A stretch of DNA of 64,000 bases from CAYNEO01 sp964396245 (GTDB taxonomy: Bacteria; Zixibacteria; MSB-5A5; GN15; FEB-12): contig CAYNEO010000016.1 of NCBI GenBank assembly GCA_964396245.1, positions 4,023 to 68,022 of the forward strand, given 5' to 3'. The translations under genes were made by a program, and so were the position numbers. Positions 44,859 to 54,452 of the stretch are shown one piece after another (within the stretch, counting starts at the first letter, position 1; each line of letters opens with the position of its first letter). The notes beneath the pieces were generated by a model that had not been told where the DNA came from, did not search any database, and saw only the letters and a list, made by a program, of their open reading frames with translations.

Positions 44859-46167
44859 ATTCTGGGTAATCGCCAAACGGGAGTATGCGCAGGTCGTCAA
44901 GAAAAAGTCCTTTGTCGTCGGCATCTTTCTGACCCCGGCCATCATGGCCGCCTTCATGATCCTGCCGGCGTGGCTTATGTCCAGCCAGACGGCGGTCGGG
45001 GAGAAGATCGTCATTCTCGATGAAAGCGGGACCGGCATGGGACAGACGCTCGCCGAGCGCCTGAAACAGTACAAAGACCCCGACACCGAGGAGCCGAGAT
45101 ATCTCGTTGAGGACGTTATCAACATTCCGCCCGGCGACTCGTCTCGCTTCAATAGGCTCAACGACTCGCTGCGAAGCGCCATCAACGAGAAAAGCCTGAA
45201 ATATGCCCTGGTTATCAAACCGAGTCCGGCGCTTGCCGACACTAATCTATACCTGATAACGAATTCCGACAATTTCCAGAGTATCAGCAGAATCGAACAA
45301 TCGCTGACCGACATCATCTCCGCCACGCGTCTGGAAATGTCAAACGTCAATCTGCCGGTGGATTCGGTGCTGACTCTGACTAAACAGGTCAACCTGCCTC
45401 TCAGGGATACCAAGGGCGAGTCCATTCCGTTTGTGGTCAAGTATTTCGCCGCCCTGATCTTCATTATGCTGATGTACATGATGATTATCACCTACGGCAC
45501 GACACTGATGCGATCGGTCATCGAGGAGAAGAACTCCCGTATCATGGAAGTTCTGGTCTCTTCGGTGTCACCGTTCCAGCTCATGCTCGGCAAGGTGATA
45601 GGCCTGGGATTGGCGGCATTCACTCAAGTGGCCGTATGGGTAGTGCTGGGGCTGGGGATATTTTTCTTCAGCGGCGCCATGGCCCTCGAAATCGACCCGT
45701 CGCTCTCCCGCATGGTCTTCAACCCGGTCATCGTCGTCTTCTTCGTGCTTTTGTTCGTGTCTGGATACATCATGTACTCGACTATCTTCGCGCTGATCGG
45801 CTCGATCGTCAACTCCGATAAAGAAGCACAGAATTACATATTCCCGGTGACAATCATGCTCATCGCGCCGGTCATTGTCGGCTCCGCCGTGATTCAGGAC
45901 CCCTATGTTCCGTGGGCGGTCGTGATGTCATATATTCCGTTCTTCGCACCGACCATGATGCTTCAGCGAATAACGTTTATCGCCCCAACAGCGACTCACT
46001 ACTCGCTGTTTTCGGGCATAGTAGGGGAGGCCATACTGTCATTTCTCGTGATTGTAGCCTCCACCCTTATCATTATATGGATTACCGGAAGGATTTTCAG
46101 GGTCGGCATTCTCATGTATGGAAAGCGGCCGACATTCCCGGAATTGATTCGATGGGTTAAATATTGA
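44851..46167 (+). CDS. ABC-2 type permease, NatB-like
   Basis: From MSKFWVIAKREYAQVVKKKSF (AAGGAGG upstream) the protein has 438 residues. It has one N-terminal helix, a large periplasmic region (~40-205), then five helices with TTLMRSVIEEKNSRIMEVL, the amphipathic EExxxRIMEVL loop of NatB-like subunits. It pairs with the ATPase gene before it. A further membrane enzyme, a D,D-peptidase, follows after 17 bases. Confidence 0.9.
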   Translation: MSKFWVIAKREYAQVVKKKSFVVGIFLTPAIMAAFMILPAWLMSSQTAVGEKIVILDESGTGMGQTLAERLKQYKDPDTEEPRYLVEDVINIPPGDSSRFNRLNDSLRSAINEKSLKYALVIKPSPALADTNLYLITNSDNFQSISRIEQSLTDIISATRLEMSNVNLPVDSVLTLTKQVNLPLRDTKGESIPFVVKYFAALIFIMLMYMMIITYGTTLMRSVIEEKNSRIMEVLVSSVSPFQLMLGKVIGLGLAAFTQVAVWVVLGLGIFFFSGAMALEIDPSLSRMVFNPVIVVFFVLLFVSGYIMYSTIFALIGSIVNSDKEAQNYIFPVTIMLIAPVIVGSAVIQDPYVPWAVVMSYIPFFAPTMMLQRITFIAPTATHYSLFSGIVGEAILSFLVIVASTLIIIWITGRIFRVGILMYGKRPTFPELIRWVKY

Positions 46168-46184
46168 TCAAGGAGTGAGATCGG

Positions 46185-47084
46185 ATGTTGCGTTTGGAAA
46201 CGCTCCCCAGGGTACTGCTGCTACTCGCCGCGCTGGTCTTTTTCTCGGCCAACACGGTGTATTTCATGGAAGATGACGGCCGCGAGGTGCTCGCGCCGGT
46301 CGACCAATCATACCACCTCGATTTCGAACACGCCCTCGAGAAGGGTCCGTATCTTAACGTCAAATCCGCCATCGTCATCAACTATGAAAACGGTCAGGTA
46401 ATTTACGCCAAGAACCCCGACCTCGCGCGGCCGGTGGCCTCAATATCAAAGCTGGTCACCGCCATGGTCGTCCTGGACAAGGTCAAAGACCTCACACGGA
46501 CCGAGAAGATCACCCGCGAGGATGCGTACCGGTCCTCGCGCTCCCGGCTTTCAGTCGGCTTCGAAATGACTCTCTATGATCTGATGCACGCCGCCCTGAT
46601 GAACTCCGATAATCGGGCGGCGCGCGCTCTGGCCCGGGCGACCTCAGGCTCAATTGAAGCCTTTGCCGTCGAAATGAACGCCAAGGTCAAACAACTCGGG
46701 CTCGAAAATACCGTCTTCCATGAACCGACCGGGCTCGATTCGCGCAATGTTTCGACCGCCGCCGAGGTTGCCAAGATACTGCACTATGCCTACGACTATA
46801 AACTCATCCGCGAAATTACATCGAAGAAACGATATAGAGTCAAAATCCAGAACCGAAAGAATACTTATCGGCAGATGGCCAACACCAACCTGCTGATCCA
46901 TTCCAAATACAAGGTGCTCAGCGGCAAGACCGGCTATATCCGGGCCGCCGATTATTGCCTGTGTACTCTCATCAAGAATTGGGAAGGGAAGACCCTGACC
47001 GTTGTCATTCTGGGCGCCCCCGGTGATCGAACGCGCTTCCGCGAAGCGCGTAAACTCGCCGGATGGGGCTTCAAGCAGGTCTGA
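46185..47084 (+). CDS. D-alanyl-D-alanine carboxypeptidase/endopeptidase (S11)
   Basis: The 299-residue protein has an N-terminal signal/anchor (RVLLLLAALVFFSANTVYF) and the three S11 motifs: S86-ISK (Ser-x-x-Lys), SDN in LMNSDNRAA (Ser-x-Asn) and SGKTGY (Lys-Thr-Gly). It trims or hydrolyses D-Ala peptides of peptidoglycan. The length and the lack of a long C-terminal anchor resemble PBP7-type endopeptidases more than DacA. AAGGAG precedes the ATG. It is probably co-transcribed with the ABC exporter. Confidence 0.92.
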   Translation: MLRLETLPRVLLLLAALVFFSANTVYFMEDDGREVLAPVDQSYHLDFEHALEKGPYLNVKSAIVINYENGQVIYAKNPDLARPVASISKLVTAMVVLDKVKDLTRTEKITREDAYRSSRSRLSVGFEMTLYDLMHAALMNSDNRAARALARATSGSIEAFAVEMNAKVKQLGLENTVFHEPTGLDSRNVSTAAEVAKILHYAYDYKLIREITSKKRYRVKIQNRKNTYRQMANTNLLIHSKYKVLSGKTGYIRAADYCLCTLIKNWEGKTLTVVILGAPGDRTRFREARKLAGWGFKQV

Positions 47085-47311
47085 TTCCAATACCTATCTG
47101 CCTCAGACACGTCATGCAGATCCCCTGAGGCATCGGGCGGGAAATTTTAGTAGCAGGCGTACCAGTCTCTGGCAGAGGCCAAGTGCTGCAACAGAAGGTG
47201 CTTAGCTGGAACGTACGGAGTTTACTTTCAGAGCAACGTCCCATAAGACATATTATGTTAACTCACCCGAATCGAACACCCCTGAGTTCTTCAAAACAAT
47301 GAAGGGAATTC

Positions 47312-49810
47312 CTAGCCCTTAACTACAACATTAAGCAGTCGCCCCGGCACGAATATCAGCTTCACCACGTCCTTCCCGCCGGTGTATTCCTGTATCCTGG
47401 GATGATCGAAGGCTGCCGCCTCAACCTCAGCCTGGTCGGCCCCAGATGATACCTCTACGGTCGCCCGAAGTTTCCCGTTGACCTGCACCGCAACCTGGAT
47501 TCTGTCGCCGACAACGGCATCCGGGTCATGTTCAGGCCACTCGGACTTGAGGATCGACTCCGTAAACCCGAATTTCTCCCACATTTCCTCGGCAATATGC
47601 GGCGCCATCGGCGCAATCATCTGCACGATCTTGAGAATGATCTGGTCATTCAACAGGTTGTCGGCGATTTTGGCCGGATCGTAATCCCGCACCAGCTCCA
47701 TAATCGCCGCAATCGCGGTGTTGAACTGGAGACGATCGAAACTCTCGTTGACCCTTTTTATGGTCTGGTTGAGCTTGACATAGGCAGCCCATTCATCGGG
47801 TGATACTTTGTCGTGGTTAAAGTGATACTTTAAGTCCGGGCTGGTCCCGCGATAGGACTCGGCTATCGGCAATAACCGGTTCAGGACGAATTTCTCCACC
47901 CCCGTGATCGATTCGTTACTCCAGAGCACTTCGCGCTCGGACGGCGCCGTGAAATACATCGCCAGCCTCGCCACATCGGTCCCGTGGCGATCCATCAGCG
48001 CGATTGGCGATACCACATTTCCTTTGGATTTCGACATAACCTCGCCGTTTGCGTCCATCACCATCCCGTGATTGAAGAGCACGTTCGCGGGCTCGTCGTA
48101 GTCGGTCCAGCCGATATCCTTCAGGAACTTCTGGAAAAATCGGAAATAGATCAGATGCCCGGTAGCGTGCGTGATTCCGCCGACATACAGGTCGATTGGC
48201 ATCCAGGCATTGGCCTTGTCCTTGTCAAATGGAGCCCTGTCGTTTTGCGGATCGCAATACCGCAGGTAATACCAGGATGAGCAGACAAAAGTATCCATCG
48301 TGTCCGGGTCGCGCTGGGCGTCGCCGCCGCATGCCGGACACCGTACATTCATGTATTCCGGCACATCCGCCAACGGTGAACGACCTCTGGGCATAAAATT
48401 CTCGACTCGGGGCAAAAGCACCGGCAAATCTTCCTCGGGTACCGCCACCGGTCCGCACTTATCACAGTGAATTATCGGAATCGGCGCACCCCAGTAACGC
48501 TGCCGGGAGATTGACCAGTCCTTCAGCTTATAATTGACCGTCTGGCGCCCGATTTTCTCCGTTTCCGCAAAGGCCGTCACCGAATCGAGAGCCTCCACCC
48601 CGGCCAATCCGTCAAATTCGCCGGAACTCACCATCGGCCCGTAATCGGTGAATGCCTCAGTCATCTTATCGGCATCCAATGACTTAGATGCGCTCGGGTG
48701 AATTACTACTTTAATCGGAAGATTGTACTTCTTTGCAAATGCAAAATCCCGCGTATCGTGCGCCGGAACGGCCATCACCGCACCGGTGCCGTACCCGCTC
48801 AGCACGTAATCTGCCACCCACAATTCGACCTTCTCGTCGGTGAATGGATTGATCACGTACTTTCCGGTCGGCACGCCGTCTTTTTCACGGTTTTCCGCCA
48901 CCCGTTCGATTTCCGGACGGCTTAGCGCTATCCGACGGTATTCTTCGACCTTCCGGGCGTGTTCGGGGTCCAGATTGAGGCTGTCGATAAGCTCGGATTC
49001 CGGCGATACGGCCATGTAGGTCACCCCGAATATAGTGTCCGGCCGTGTCGTGAAAACCGGCAGCTTCTCCCCCGTCTCTTCTATAATGAAGTCGATTTCC
49101 AGCCCGTACGACCGGCCTATCCACTCACGCTGCATCGTCTTAACATTTTCCGGCCAGTTTGGAAGGGTGTCCAGATCATCTATCAGGCGGTCGGCATAGT
49201 CGGTGATCTTGAAATACCAGCCGACCAGCTCCTTTTTTTCCACCTCGGTGCCGCACCGTTCGCAAAAACCGTCCTTGCACTGTTCGTTCGCCAGTACCGT
49301 CTTGTCTTCCGGGCACCAGTTGACAAATCCCCGTTTCTGGTAGGCCAGCCCCTTCTCGAAGAGCTGTATGAACATCCACTGCGTCCACTTGTAGTAGTCC
49401 GGCAGGCAGGATGTCACCTCGCGCGACCAGTCGAATGATACTCCGACCTTCTGCAGCGTACTGCGAGAAACGGCAATGTTGGACAGGGTCCACTGTTCCG
49501 GATGAATGCCGCGCTGTATCGCCGCCCGTTCCGCCGGCAGACCGAATGCATCCCACCCAAACGGATGTAAGACGTCCTTTCCCATCATCCACTGACGACG
49601 CGCTACCGCATCGCCGATGATATAATTGCGGAAATGCCCCAGGTGAATGTCACCCGAGGGATACGCAAACATCACCAGCATGTAGAACTTGTTTTTGTGA
49701 TCAGGCAGATCAGACGCTTTGAACAGTTCTTCCTTGTCCCAGCGTTCCTGCCATTTGCGCTCTATTTTCTTGAAATCGTATTTGCGGGTCGGTTTATCCG
49801 ATTCAGCCAT
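47312..49810 (-). CDS. leuS: Leucyl-tRNA synthetase
   Basis: From MAESDKPTRKYDFKKIE (GAGGA upstream) this is an 832-residue class I synthetase. Seen are HLGH in PSGDIHLGHFRNYIIGDA (~50), the CP1 editing domain with FTTRPDTIFGVTYMAV (~240), two Cys-rich zinc segments (CKDGFCERCGTE and CPACGGDAQRD), and VMSKSKGNVVSP (~595). It charges tRNA-Leu, one isoacceptor of which is encoded at 28958. It has its own promoter at 49845-49873. Confidence 0.97.
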   Translation of the reverse strand: MAESDKPTRKYDFKKIERKWQERWDKEELFKASDLPDHKNKFYMLVMFAYPSGDIHLGHFRNYIIGDAVARRQWMMGKDVLHPFGWDAFGLPAERAAIQRGIHPEQWTLSNIAVSRSTLQKVGVSFDWSREVTSCLPDYYKWTQWMFIQLFEKGLAYQKRGFVNWCPEDKTVLANEQCKDGFCERCGTEVEKKELVGWYFKITDYADRLIDDLDTLPNWPENVKTMQREWIGRSYGLEIDFIIEETGEKLPVFTTRPDTIFGVTYMAVSPESELIDSLNLDPEHARKVEEYRRIALSRPEIERVAENREKDGVPTGKYVINPFTDEKVELWVADYVLSGYGTGAVMAVPAHDTRDFAFAKKYNLPIKVVIHPSASKSLDADKMTEAFTDYGPMVSSGEFDGLAGVEALDSVTAFAETEKIGRQTVNYKLKDWSISRQRYWGAPIPIIHCDKCGPVAVPEEDLPVLLPRVENFMPRGRSPLADVPEYMNVRCPACGGDAQRDPDTMDTFVCSSWYYLRYCDPQNDRAPFDKDKANAWMPIDLYVGGITHATGHLIYFRFFQKFLKDIGWTDYDEPANVLFNHGMVMDANGEVMSKSKGNVVSPIALMDRHGTDVARLAMYFTAPSEREVLWSNESITGVEKFVLNRLLPIAESYRGTSPDLKYHFNHDKVSPDEWAAYVKLNQTIKRVNESFDRLQFNTAIAAIMELVRDYDPAKIADNLLNDQIILKIVQMIAPMAPHIAEEMWEKFGFTESILKSEWPEHDPDAVVGDRIQVAVQVNGKLRATVEVSSGADQAEVEAAAFDHPRIQEYTGGKDVVKLIFVPGRLLNVVVKG

Positions 49811-49844
49811 TATCACAATCCTCACGTCCAATTTGTGAAGCAGA

Positions 49845-49873
49845 ATATTAGCAAAATCGACCGGTTAAAGCAA
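49845..49873 (-). promoter_or_regulatory. Promoter of leuS
   Basis: On the minus strand: TTGCTT (49868-49873), 17-base spacer, TAATAT (49845-49850) with an extended TGC. Five bases separate it from the end of the upstream deacetylase gene. Confidence 0.75.
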
Positions 49874-49877
49874 GACC

Positions 49878-50717
49878 TTAACCGGAGCGCGGCTTCGGGG
49901 ATTTTCGGCCGCCTCTCCCCCGCAGTCGGTCCAGCAGAACCGTTCCCCCGGAGAGCTTGCTGGTAAACGCCGCCTTGGCATGCTCGAGCGGATACAACAC
50001 TCCGTGATTGAGTCTTGTAAGCACGGCCAACTGCGTGTCGAAGCCGTGAATCCCGTACCGTCCGGCCGCCAGTGCCGAGTCAGTGTCTCGTGGAAAGGAC
50101 ATCGTGAACCCGTAACGATAGCCCGCATCACCGGCCGCCGTCATCACGGCCTCGTTACACCGGCCAAACGGATAACTGACAGTATCGACCTCTGTGCCGG
50201 TGATACCCTCGAGTATCTCTCGCGACCTTTCCAATTCTTCCCTGAGACGCTCGCTATTGAGCCCCGTCAGGTCGCAATGCGCATGTCCGTGCGATCCAAA
50301 CTGAGCGCCTTCGCCCGCCAACCGACGGATCTGCTCTTCGTCCATGTGAGGCACCTTCTGAATCACGTGGCTGTAGTCCCAATCGTTGGAACGTCCGATA
50401 TAGCCGGTGGGCATAAAGACAGTGGGTCGGAACCGATATGCTCTCATTAATCCCGGAAGCGCGTCTGCCAGGTGCGCGTAGCCGTCATCGAACGTAATCG
50501 CCAGGCGATCTTCCGACGGCCGCTTCATGACTTCCGTGACGGTACCTATCCGATAACCGACTCGCAGCAACCGTTGAATCAGTTTCTCGAATCGTCGCGG
50601 CGAGTAATTGGTCGAACCGTAGCTGAAACGCGCTTGAAGCTTGTGGAAACAGAGGATCTTGGGCGGCGAGATCGGCGGCTTCAATCCGCTCTGTGTATGC
50701 TCATCAGAAGATATCAT
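49878..50717 (-). CDS. Polysaccharide deacetylase (NodB domain)
   Basis: From MISSDEHTQS (ATG overlapping the end of the M16 gene by 14 bases) the protein is 279 residues. The NodB core has metal-binding FDDGYAH (Asp77-Asp78), FGSHGHAHCDL with the His pair, and VSYPFGRCNEAV (the substrate-floor motif RYPF/Y-type). Such enzymes remove acetyl groups from peptidoglycan or surface glycans. No signal peptide is visible, so the substrate may be a cytosolic or lipid-linked sugar. The C-terminal tail is Arg/Gly-rich. Confidence 0.88.
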   Translation of the reverse strand: MISSDEHTQSGLKPPISPPKILCFHKLQARFSYGSTNYSPRRFEKLIQRLLRVGYRIGTVTEVMKRPSEDRLAITFDDGYAHLADALPGLMRAYRFRPTVFMPTGYIGRSNDWDYSHVIQKVPHMDEEQIRRLAGEGAQFGSHGHAHCDLTGLNSERLREELERSREILEGITGTEVDTVSYPFGRCNEAVMTAAGDAGYRYGFTMSFPRDTDSALAAGRYGIHGFDTQLAVLTRLNHGVLYPLEHAKAAFTSKLSGGTVLLDRLRGRGGRKSPKPRSG

Positions 50718-51987
50718 CGAACAGGTTTTTGCGCACCGGACCGAGCACGGCCAGCGCCATCTGCGATTCATCGAATATCCGATTTGCCAGGTCGCGCACC
50801 TCCAGGGCGGTCACCCGGTCGATACGCCTGAGTATCCGACGCGAATCAAGATAATCTCCCGTCATCAACTCTCCCCTCGCAATCCGGTTCTGCCGCGTAG
50901 TGGTCGATTCCATGGCGATACTGATATGTCCCTTGATCAGCATTTTCAACTGCGCCAGGCGGTCCGGGCGAATCCTGCGGTTTTTCATCTTACGAAATTC
51001 CGCCATCATCAAATCGAACGCAGGCCGCACGTGTTTGTCATCCGTCCCGACATACGCGCCGAATATTCCGGCATCACGATAATAATCCTGAAAGGTATAG
51101 ACGTTGTAAGCCAGCCCTCGTTCCTCGCGAATCCGTTGAAACAATACCGATGACATCCCGGCCCCCAGGTGAGCGTTCAGGACCATCATAGCCGTGCGTT
51201 CCTTGTCACCGTAGGCGATACCCGGAAAACCCAGGCAGAGATGGGTCTGAAATCCATCGGATCGCTCGATCCCTATACTGCGGCTCTTCGAACGGCGCGC
51301 CGGAGGCGGCGTTTCAGCCTCACCGTCCGGCAGATTCAGCTTCTGCTCGATCAGCCTGACCAGCTTCCGGTGCGATATTGATCCGGCCGCCGAGACCATA
51401 ATCGAGCCACGGCGATATTGCCTGCGATAATACTTGAGCACATCGCGCCTTTCGGCGTTCCCTATGATCCTGCGCGTGCCCATGATGCCGTGTGCCAGCG
51501 GGTTTGAACCCCAGAAGATTTCGTTGAAATTGTCGTGGATCTTATCCGACGGCGTGTCGTCGGACTCCTTGATCTCCTCCAGCACGACCGTCTTCTCGCG
51601 TTTGATATTCGTCGGCGAAAAGGTCGCATTGCAGACCATATCCGTCAGGACGTCGACTGCTTCCTCGAGATGCTCATCCAGTATGCGCGCGACAAAACAC
51701 GTGTGCTCCCGGCTCGTGAACGCGTTCAGCGAGCCCCCGAGCGATTCCAGCGAGGAGCCGATTTGCCGCGTGTTGCGGTTTCGGGTTCCCTTGAACACCA
51801 TATGCTCGATAAAATGAGAAAGCCCGTATTCTTCGGGCTTTTCATTTCTCGAACCGACGTCGACCCATAACCCGATCGAAACCGTGTGCACCGAGGGAAG
51901 TTTCTCGGTGATCACCCTGATCCCGCCGGGAAGGATGGTCTTCTGAAACAGGCTGCTGTTGACAACAGCCCGGGATGTAGTCGCCAT
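50704..51987 (-). CDS. M16-family zinc peptidase (PqqL/MPP-like)
   Basis: This 427-residue protein has the inverted zinc motif HFIEH (His58, Glu61, His62) with a downstream Glu in KTVVLEEIKESDD, and the second inactive half expected of M16B. The N-terminal TILPGGIRVITEKLP is typical. It sits right behind pnp (8-base gap), an order widely conserved in bacteria. The likely role is peptide degradation in the cytoplasm. Confidence 0.95.
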   Translation of the reverse strand: MATTSRAVVNSSLFQKTILPGGIRVITEKLPSVHTVSIGLWVDVGSRNEKPEEYGLSHFIEHMVFKGTRNRNTRQIGSSLESLGGSLNAFTSREHTCFVARILDEHLEEAVDVLTDMVCNATFSPTNIKREKTVVLEEIKESDDTPSDKIHDNFNEIFWGSNPLAHGIMGTRRIIGNAERRDVLKYYRRQYRRGSIMVSAAGSISHRKLVRLIEQKLNLPDGEAETPPPARRSKSRSIGIERSDGFQTHLCLGFPGIAYGDKERTAMMVLNAHLGAGMSSVLFQRIREERGLAYNVYTFQDYYRDAGIFGAYVGTDDKHVRPAFDLMMAEFRKMKNRRIRPDRLAQLKMLIKGHISIAMESTTTRQNRIARGELMTGDYLDSRRILRRIDRVTALEVRDLANRIFDESQMALAVLGPVRKNLFDDIF

Positions 51988-51995
51988 TGACAGCT

Positions 51996-54164
51996 CTACC
52001 GTTTCACCCGGCGCGTATTGTGTCGGGAGGAACCGTGGCGCGGCCGTGATGACCGGCGATCTCCGCCACCGTCGTCTCCTGAGCTCTCGCCTCCGGGGAG
52101 CAGGGCCCTACGCGACAGGCGCACCTTGCCGTCCGGATCGATATTGACCACCTTGACGTCCATCCGGTCACCCACGTTGCAGATATCGGTCACTTTTTCC
52201 ACGCGGCCGACATCCAGCTCCGAGATATGCACCAGTCCGTCGGTGCCCGGCAGAATCTCCACGAACGCACCGAAATCGGTCACCCGGCGAACGATACCGT
52301 TGTAGGTCCGTCCCACTTCCGGCTCCTCGACCAGTGCCTCGATACGCGCTTTCGCAGCCTGTCCCGCGGCAGCATCCACCGATGCAATCAACACCGTACC
52401 GTCGTCGTCGATATCGACCTTGGCTCCGGTTTCCTCAACGATCGCACGGATAACCTTGCCGCCGGGACCAATGACGTCGCCGATCTTGGCCGGGTTGATC
52501 TTGATCGTGATAATGCGGGGCGCAAACTCCGAAAGCTGGTCACGGTGCTTGGAGATGGTCTGGTTCATGACATCCAGTATCTTCAGACGCGCCGTGCGTG
52601 CTTTCTCCAGCGCCTCACGCATCGTCTCGATATCCAATCCGGCGATCTTGATATCCATCTGGATGGCCGTGATACCATCGGCGCTGCCGGCGACCTTGAA
52701 ATCCATGTCGCCGAAGTGATCCTCGTCGCCGAGAATATCGGTCAGGATGATTGTCTGGTCCTCGGACTTGATCAGTCCCATGGCAATACCGGCTACCGCG
52801 GTTTTGATCGGAACGCCGGCGTCCATCAGCGACAGGGAGCCGCCGCAGACCGTCGCCATCGACGACGAACCGTTGGACTCCATGATATCGGACACCACGC
52901 GCACCGTATACGGGAAGGCCGTTTCACCCGGAATGACCGGCTGCAATGCCCGCTCGGCGAGGGCGCCGTGGCCGATTTCCCGACGGCTCGTGCCGCGGAT
53001 CGGCTTCGTTTCGCCGGTGCTGAACGGCGGAAAATTGTAGTGCAGCATATAACTCTTGGTCGACTCACCTTCGAGTTCGTCAAGACGCTGCTCATCGATC
53101 TTGGTCCCGAGTGTCACCGCTACCAGCGCCTGTGTCTGGCCGCGTGTGAACAACGCCGAACCGTGAGCCCTCGGCAGGGCGCCCACCTCGCAGGTGATCT
53201 CTCGAATCTCATCGGTCGCCCGACCGTCGATTCGACGACTCTCCTTGAGAATCATCTCGCGCATCGATGTCGCATCCAGGTCATGCAGGATTGTCTTGAT
53301 ATCACCTTCCTGCTCCGGGTACTCCTCTGCCAATGCTTCGAGTATTTCCGTCTGCATGGCTTTCTTGGCCGTCCGGCGCTCATCCTTGTCGGCGATACGG
53401 TTGAACTCGTCAAACCGCGTCCCCGCCATGTCCTTGACCTTGGCAACAAGCTCCTCGTCGACCGTTACCGGCGTATATTCGAATTGCTCCTTGCCGCACA
53501 TCCGCTTCAGTTCTTCGATTTTTTCCACGATCGTCTTGATATGTTCGTGGCCGAAGAACAATGCCTGGATAACGTCCTCTTCGCTCGCCTCGTAGGCGCC
53601 GCCCTCGACCATGGCGATACTATCCGAAGATCCCGCCATCGTGATCGAGATGTCGCACTCGGCTATTTGATCGAGCGTCGGGTTGATGACGAACTGTCCG
53701 TCCAGGCGCCCGACCCGCACACCGGCGACCGTCTTGGAGATCGGGATATCCGAAATGGCGATAGCCGCACCGGTGCCGATAAGCGCCAGGATGTCGGTGT
53801 CGTTCTGCTGATCGTGGGAGATCACGTAAGAAATACACTGCGTCTCGCCGCGAAAATCTTCCGGGAACAGCGGACGAATGGGACGATCGATAATCCGCGC
53901 GGACAGGATTTCTTTCTCCGACGGACGGCCTTCACGCTTGAAGAACCCCCCCGGGATTTTCCCGGCCGCATATGACTTTTCACGATACTCGACCGTCAGC
54001 GGGAAAAAATCGAATCCTCTCTTCGGCTCGGTATCGGCGCAAACGGTCGAGATCACCATCGAATCCGCGTAGCGGACGGTGACCGCTCCATTTGCCTGCT
54101 TGGCGAGCTTGCCGCACTCGATTGTCATCAGGCGACCGCCAAGTTCAAACTCTACTTTGTACAT
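51996..54164 (-). CDS. pnp: Polyribonucleotide nucleotidyltransferase
   Basis: This 722-residue enzyme degrades RNA 3' to 5' with phosphate. It has two RNase PH domains (the second with GTSRREIGHGALAERAL and FTRGQTQALV), a KH domain (IKINPAKIGDVIGPGGK, ~550) and an S1 domain (GIVRRVTDFGAFVEILPG, ~625). A basic Ser/Arg-rich tail (GGGDRRSSRPRHGSS) ends it. It follows rpsO by 18 bases, the order that often places PNPase under its own autoregulation. Confidence 0.97.
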   Translation of the reverse strand: MYKVEFELGGRLMTIECGKLAKQANGAVTVRYADSMVISTVCADTEPKRGFDFFPLTVEYREKSYAAGKIPGGFFKREGRPSEKEILSARIIDRPIRPLFPEDFRGETQCISYVISHDQQNDTDILALIGTGAAIAISDIPISKTVAGVRVGRLDGQFVINPTLDQIAECDISITMAGSSDSIAMVEGGAYEASEEDVIQALFFGHEHIKTIVEKIEELKRMCGKEQFEYTPVTVDEELVAKVKDMAGTRFDEFNRIADKDERRTAKKAMQTEILEALAEEYPEQEGDIKTILHDLDATSMREMILKESRRIDGRATDEIREITCEVGALPRAHGSALFTRGQTQALVAVTLGTKIDEQRLDELEGESTKSYMLHYNFPPFSTGETKPIRGTSRREIGHGALAERALQPVIPGETAFPYTVRVVSDIMESNGSSSMATVCGGSLSLMDAGVPIKTAVAGIAMGLIKSEDQTIILTDILGDEDHFGDMDFKVAGSADGITAIQMDIKIAGLDIETMREALEKARTARLKILDVMNQTISKHRDQLSEFAPRIITIKINPAKIGDVIGPGGKVIRAIVEETGAKVDIDDDGTVLIASVDAAAGQAAKARIEALVEEPEVGRTYNGIVRRVTDFGAFVEILPGTDGLVHISELDVGRVEKVTDICNVGDRMDVKVVNIDPDGKVRLSRRALLPGGESSGDDGGGDRRSSRPRHGSSRHNTRRVKR

Positions 54165-54182
54165 AAGTAATCCTATACTTTC

Positions 54183-54452
54183 TTAACGCCGCAACCCGAG
54201 CCTGTTAACGATATCACGATAACTCTCAATGTCGCGATCCATGAGATAATCCAGCAACCGGCGCCGCTGGCCGACCAGCTTCAGAAGTCCGTGACGGGTG
54301 TGAAAATCCTTCTGGTGCTGCTTCATGTGTTCCGTCAGGTGATTGATCCGCTCGGTCAAGAGCGCAATCTGGACTTCCGGCGAACCGGTGTCTGTTTCGT
54401 GAAGGCGATGTTTCTCGATTATCTGCGCCTTCTGTTCTTTGGTCACTGGCAT
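54183..54452 (-). CDS. rpsO: Ribosomal protein uS15
   Basis: 89 residues, the usual length. Marks are KQKDFHTRHGLLKLVGQRRRLLDYL and IESYRDIVNRLGLRR (segment ends, quoted in part). S15 binds 16S rRNA early in 30S assembly. The start ATG overlaps the end of ribF by 10 bases. Confidence 0.98.
   Translation of the reverse strand: MPVTKEQKAQIIEKHRLHETDTGSPEVQIALLTERINHLTEHMKQHQKDFHTRHGLLKLVGQRRRLLDYLMDRDIESYRDIVNRLGLRR

Noticed and set aside
52227..53975. 582-codon open frame on the plus strand, opposite pnp
   Set aside because: It is fully antisense to the well-supported PNPase gene, has low-complexity His/Arg-rich composition and no ribosome site; such frames arise from G/C-rich third positions.
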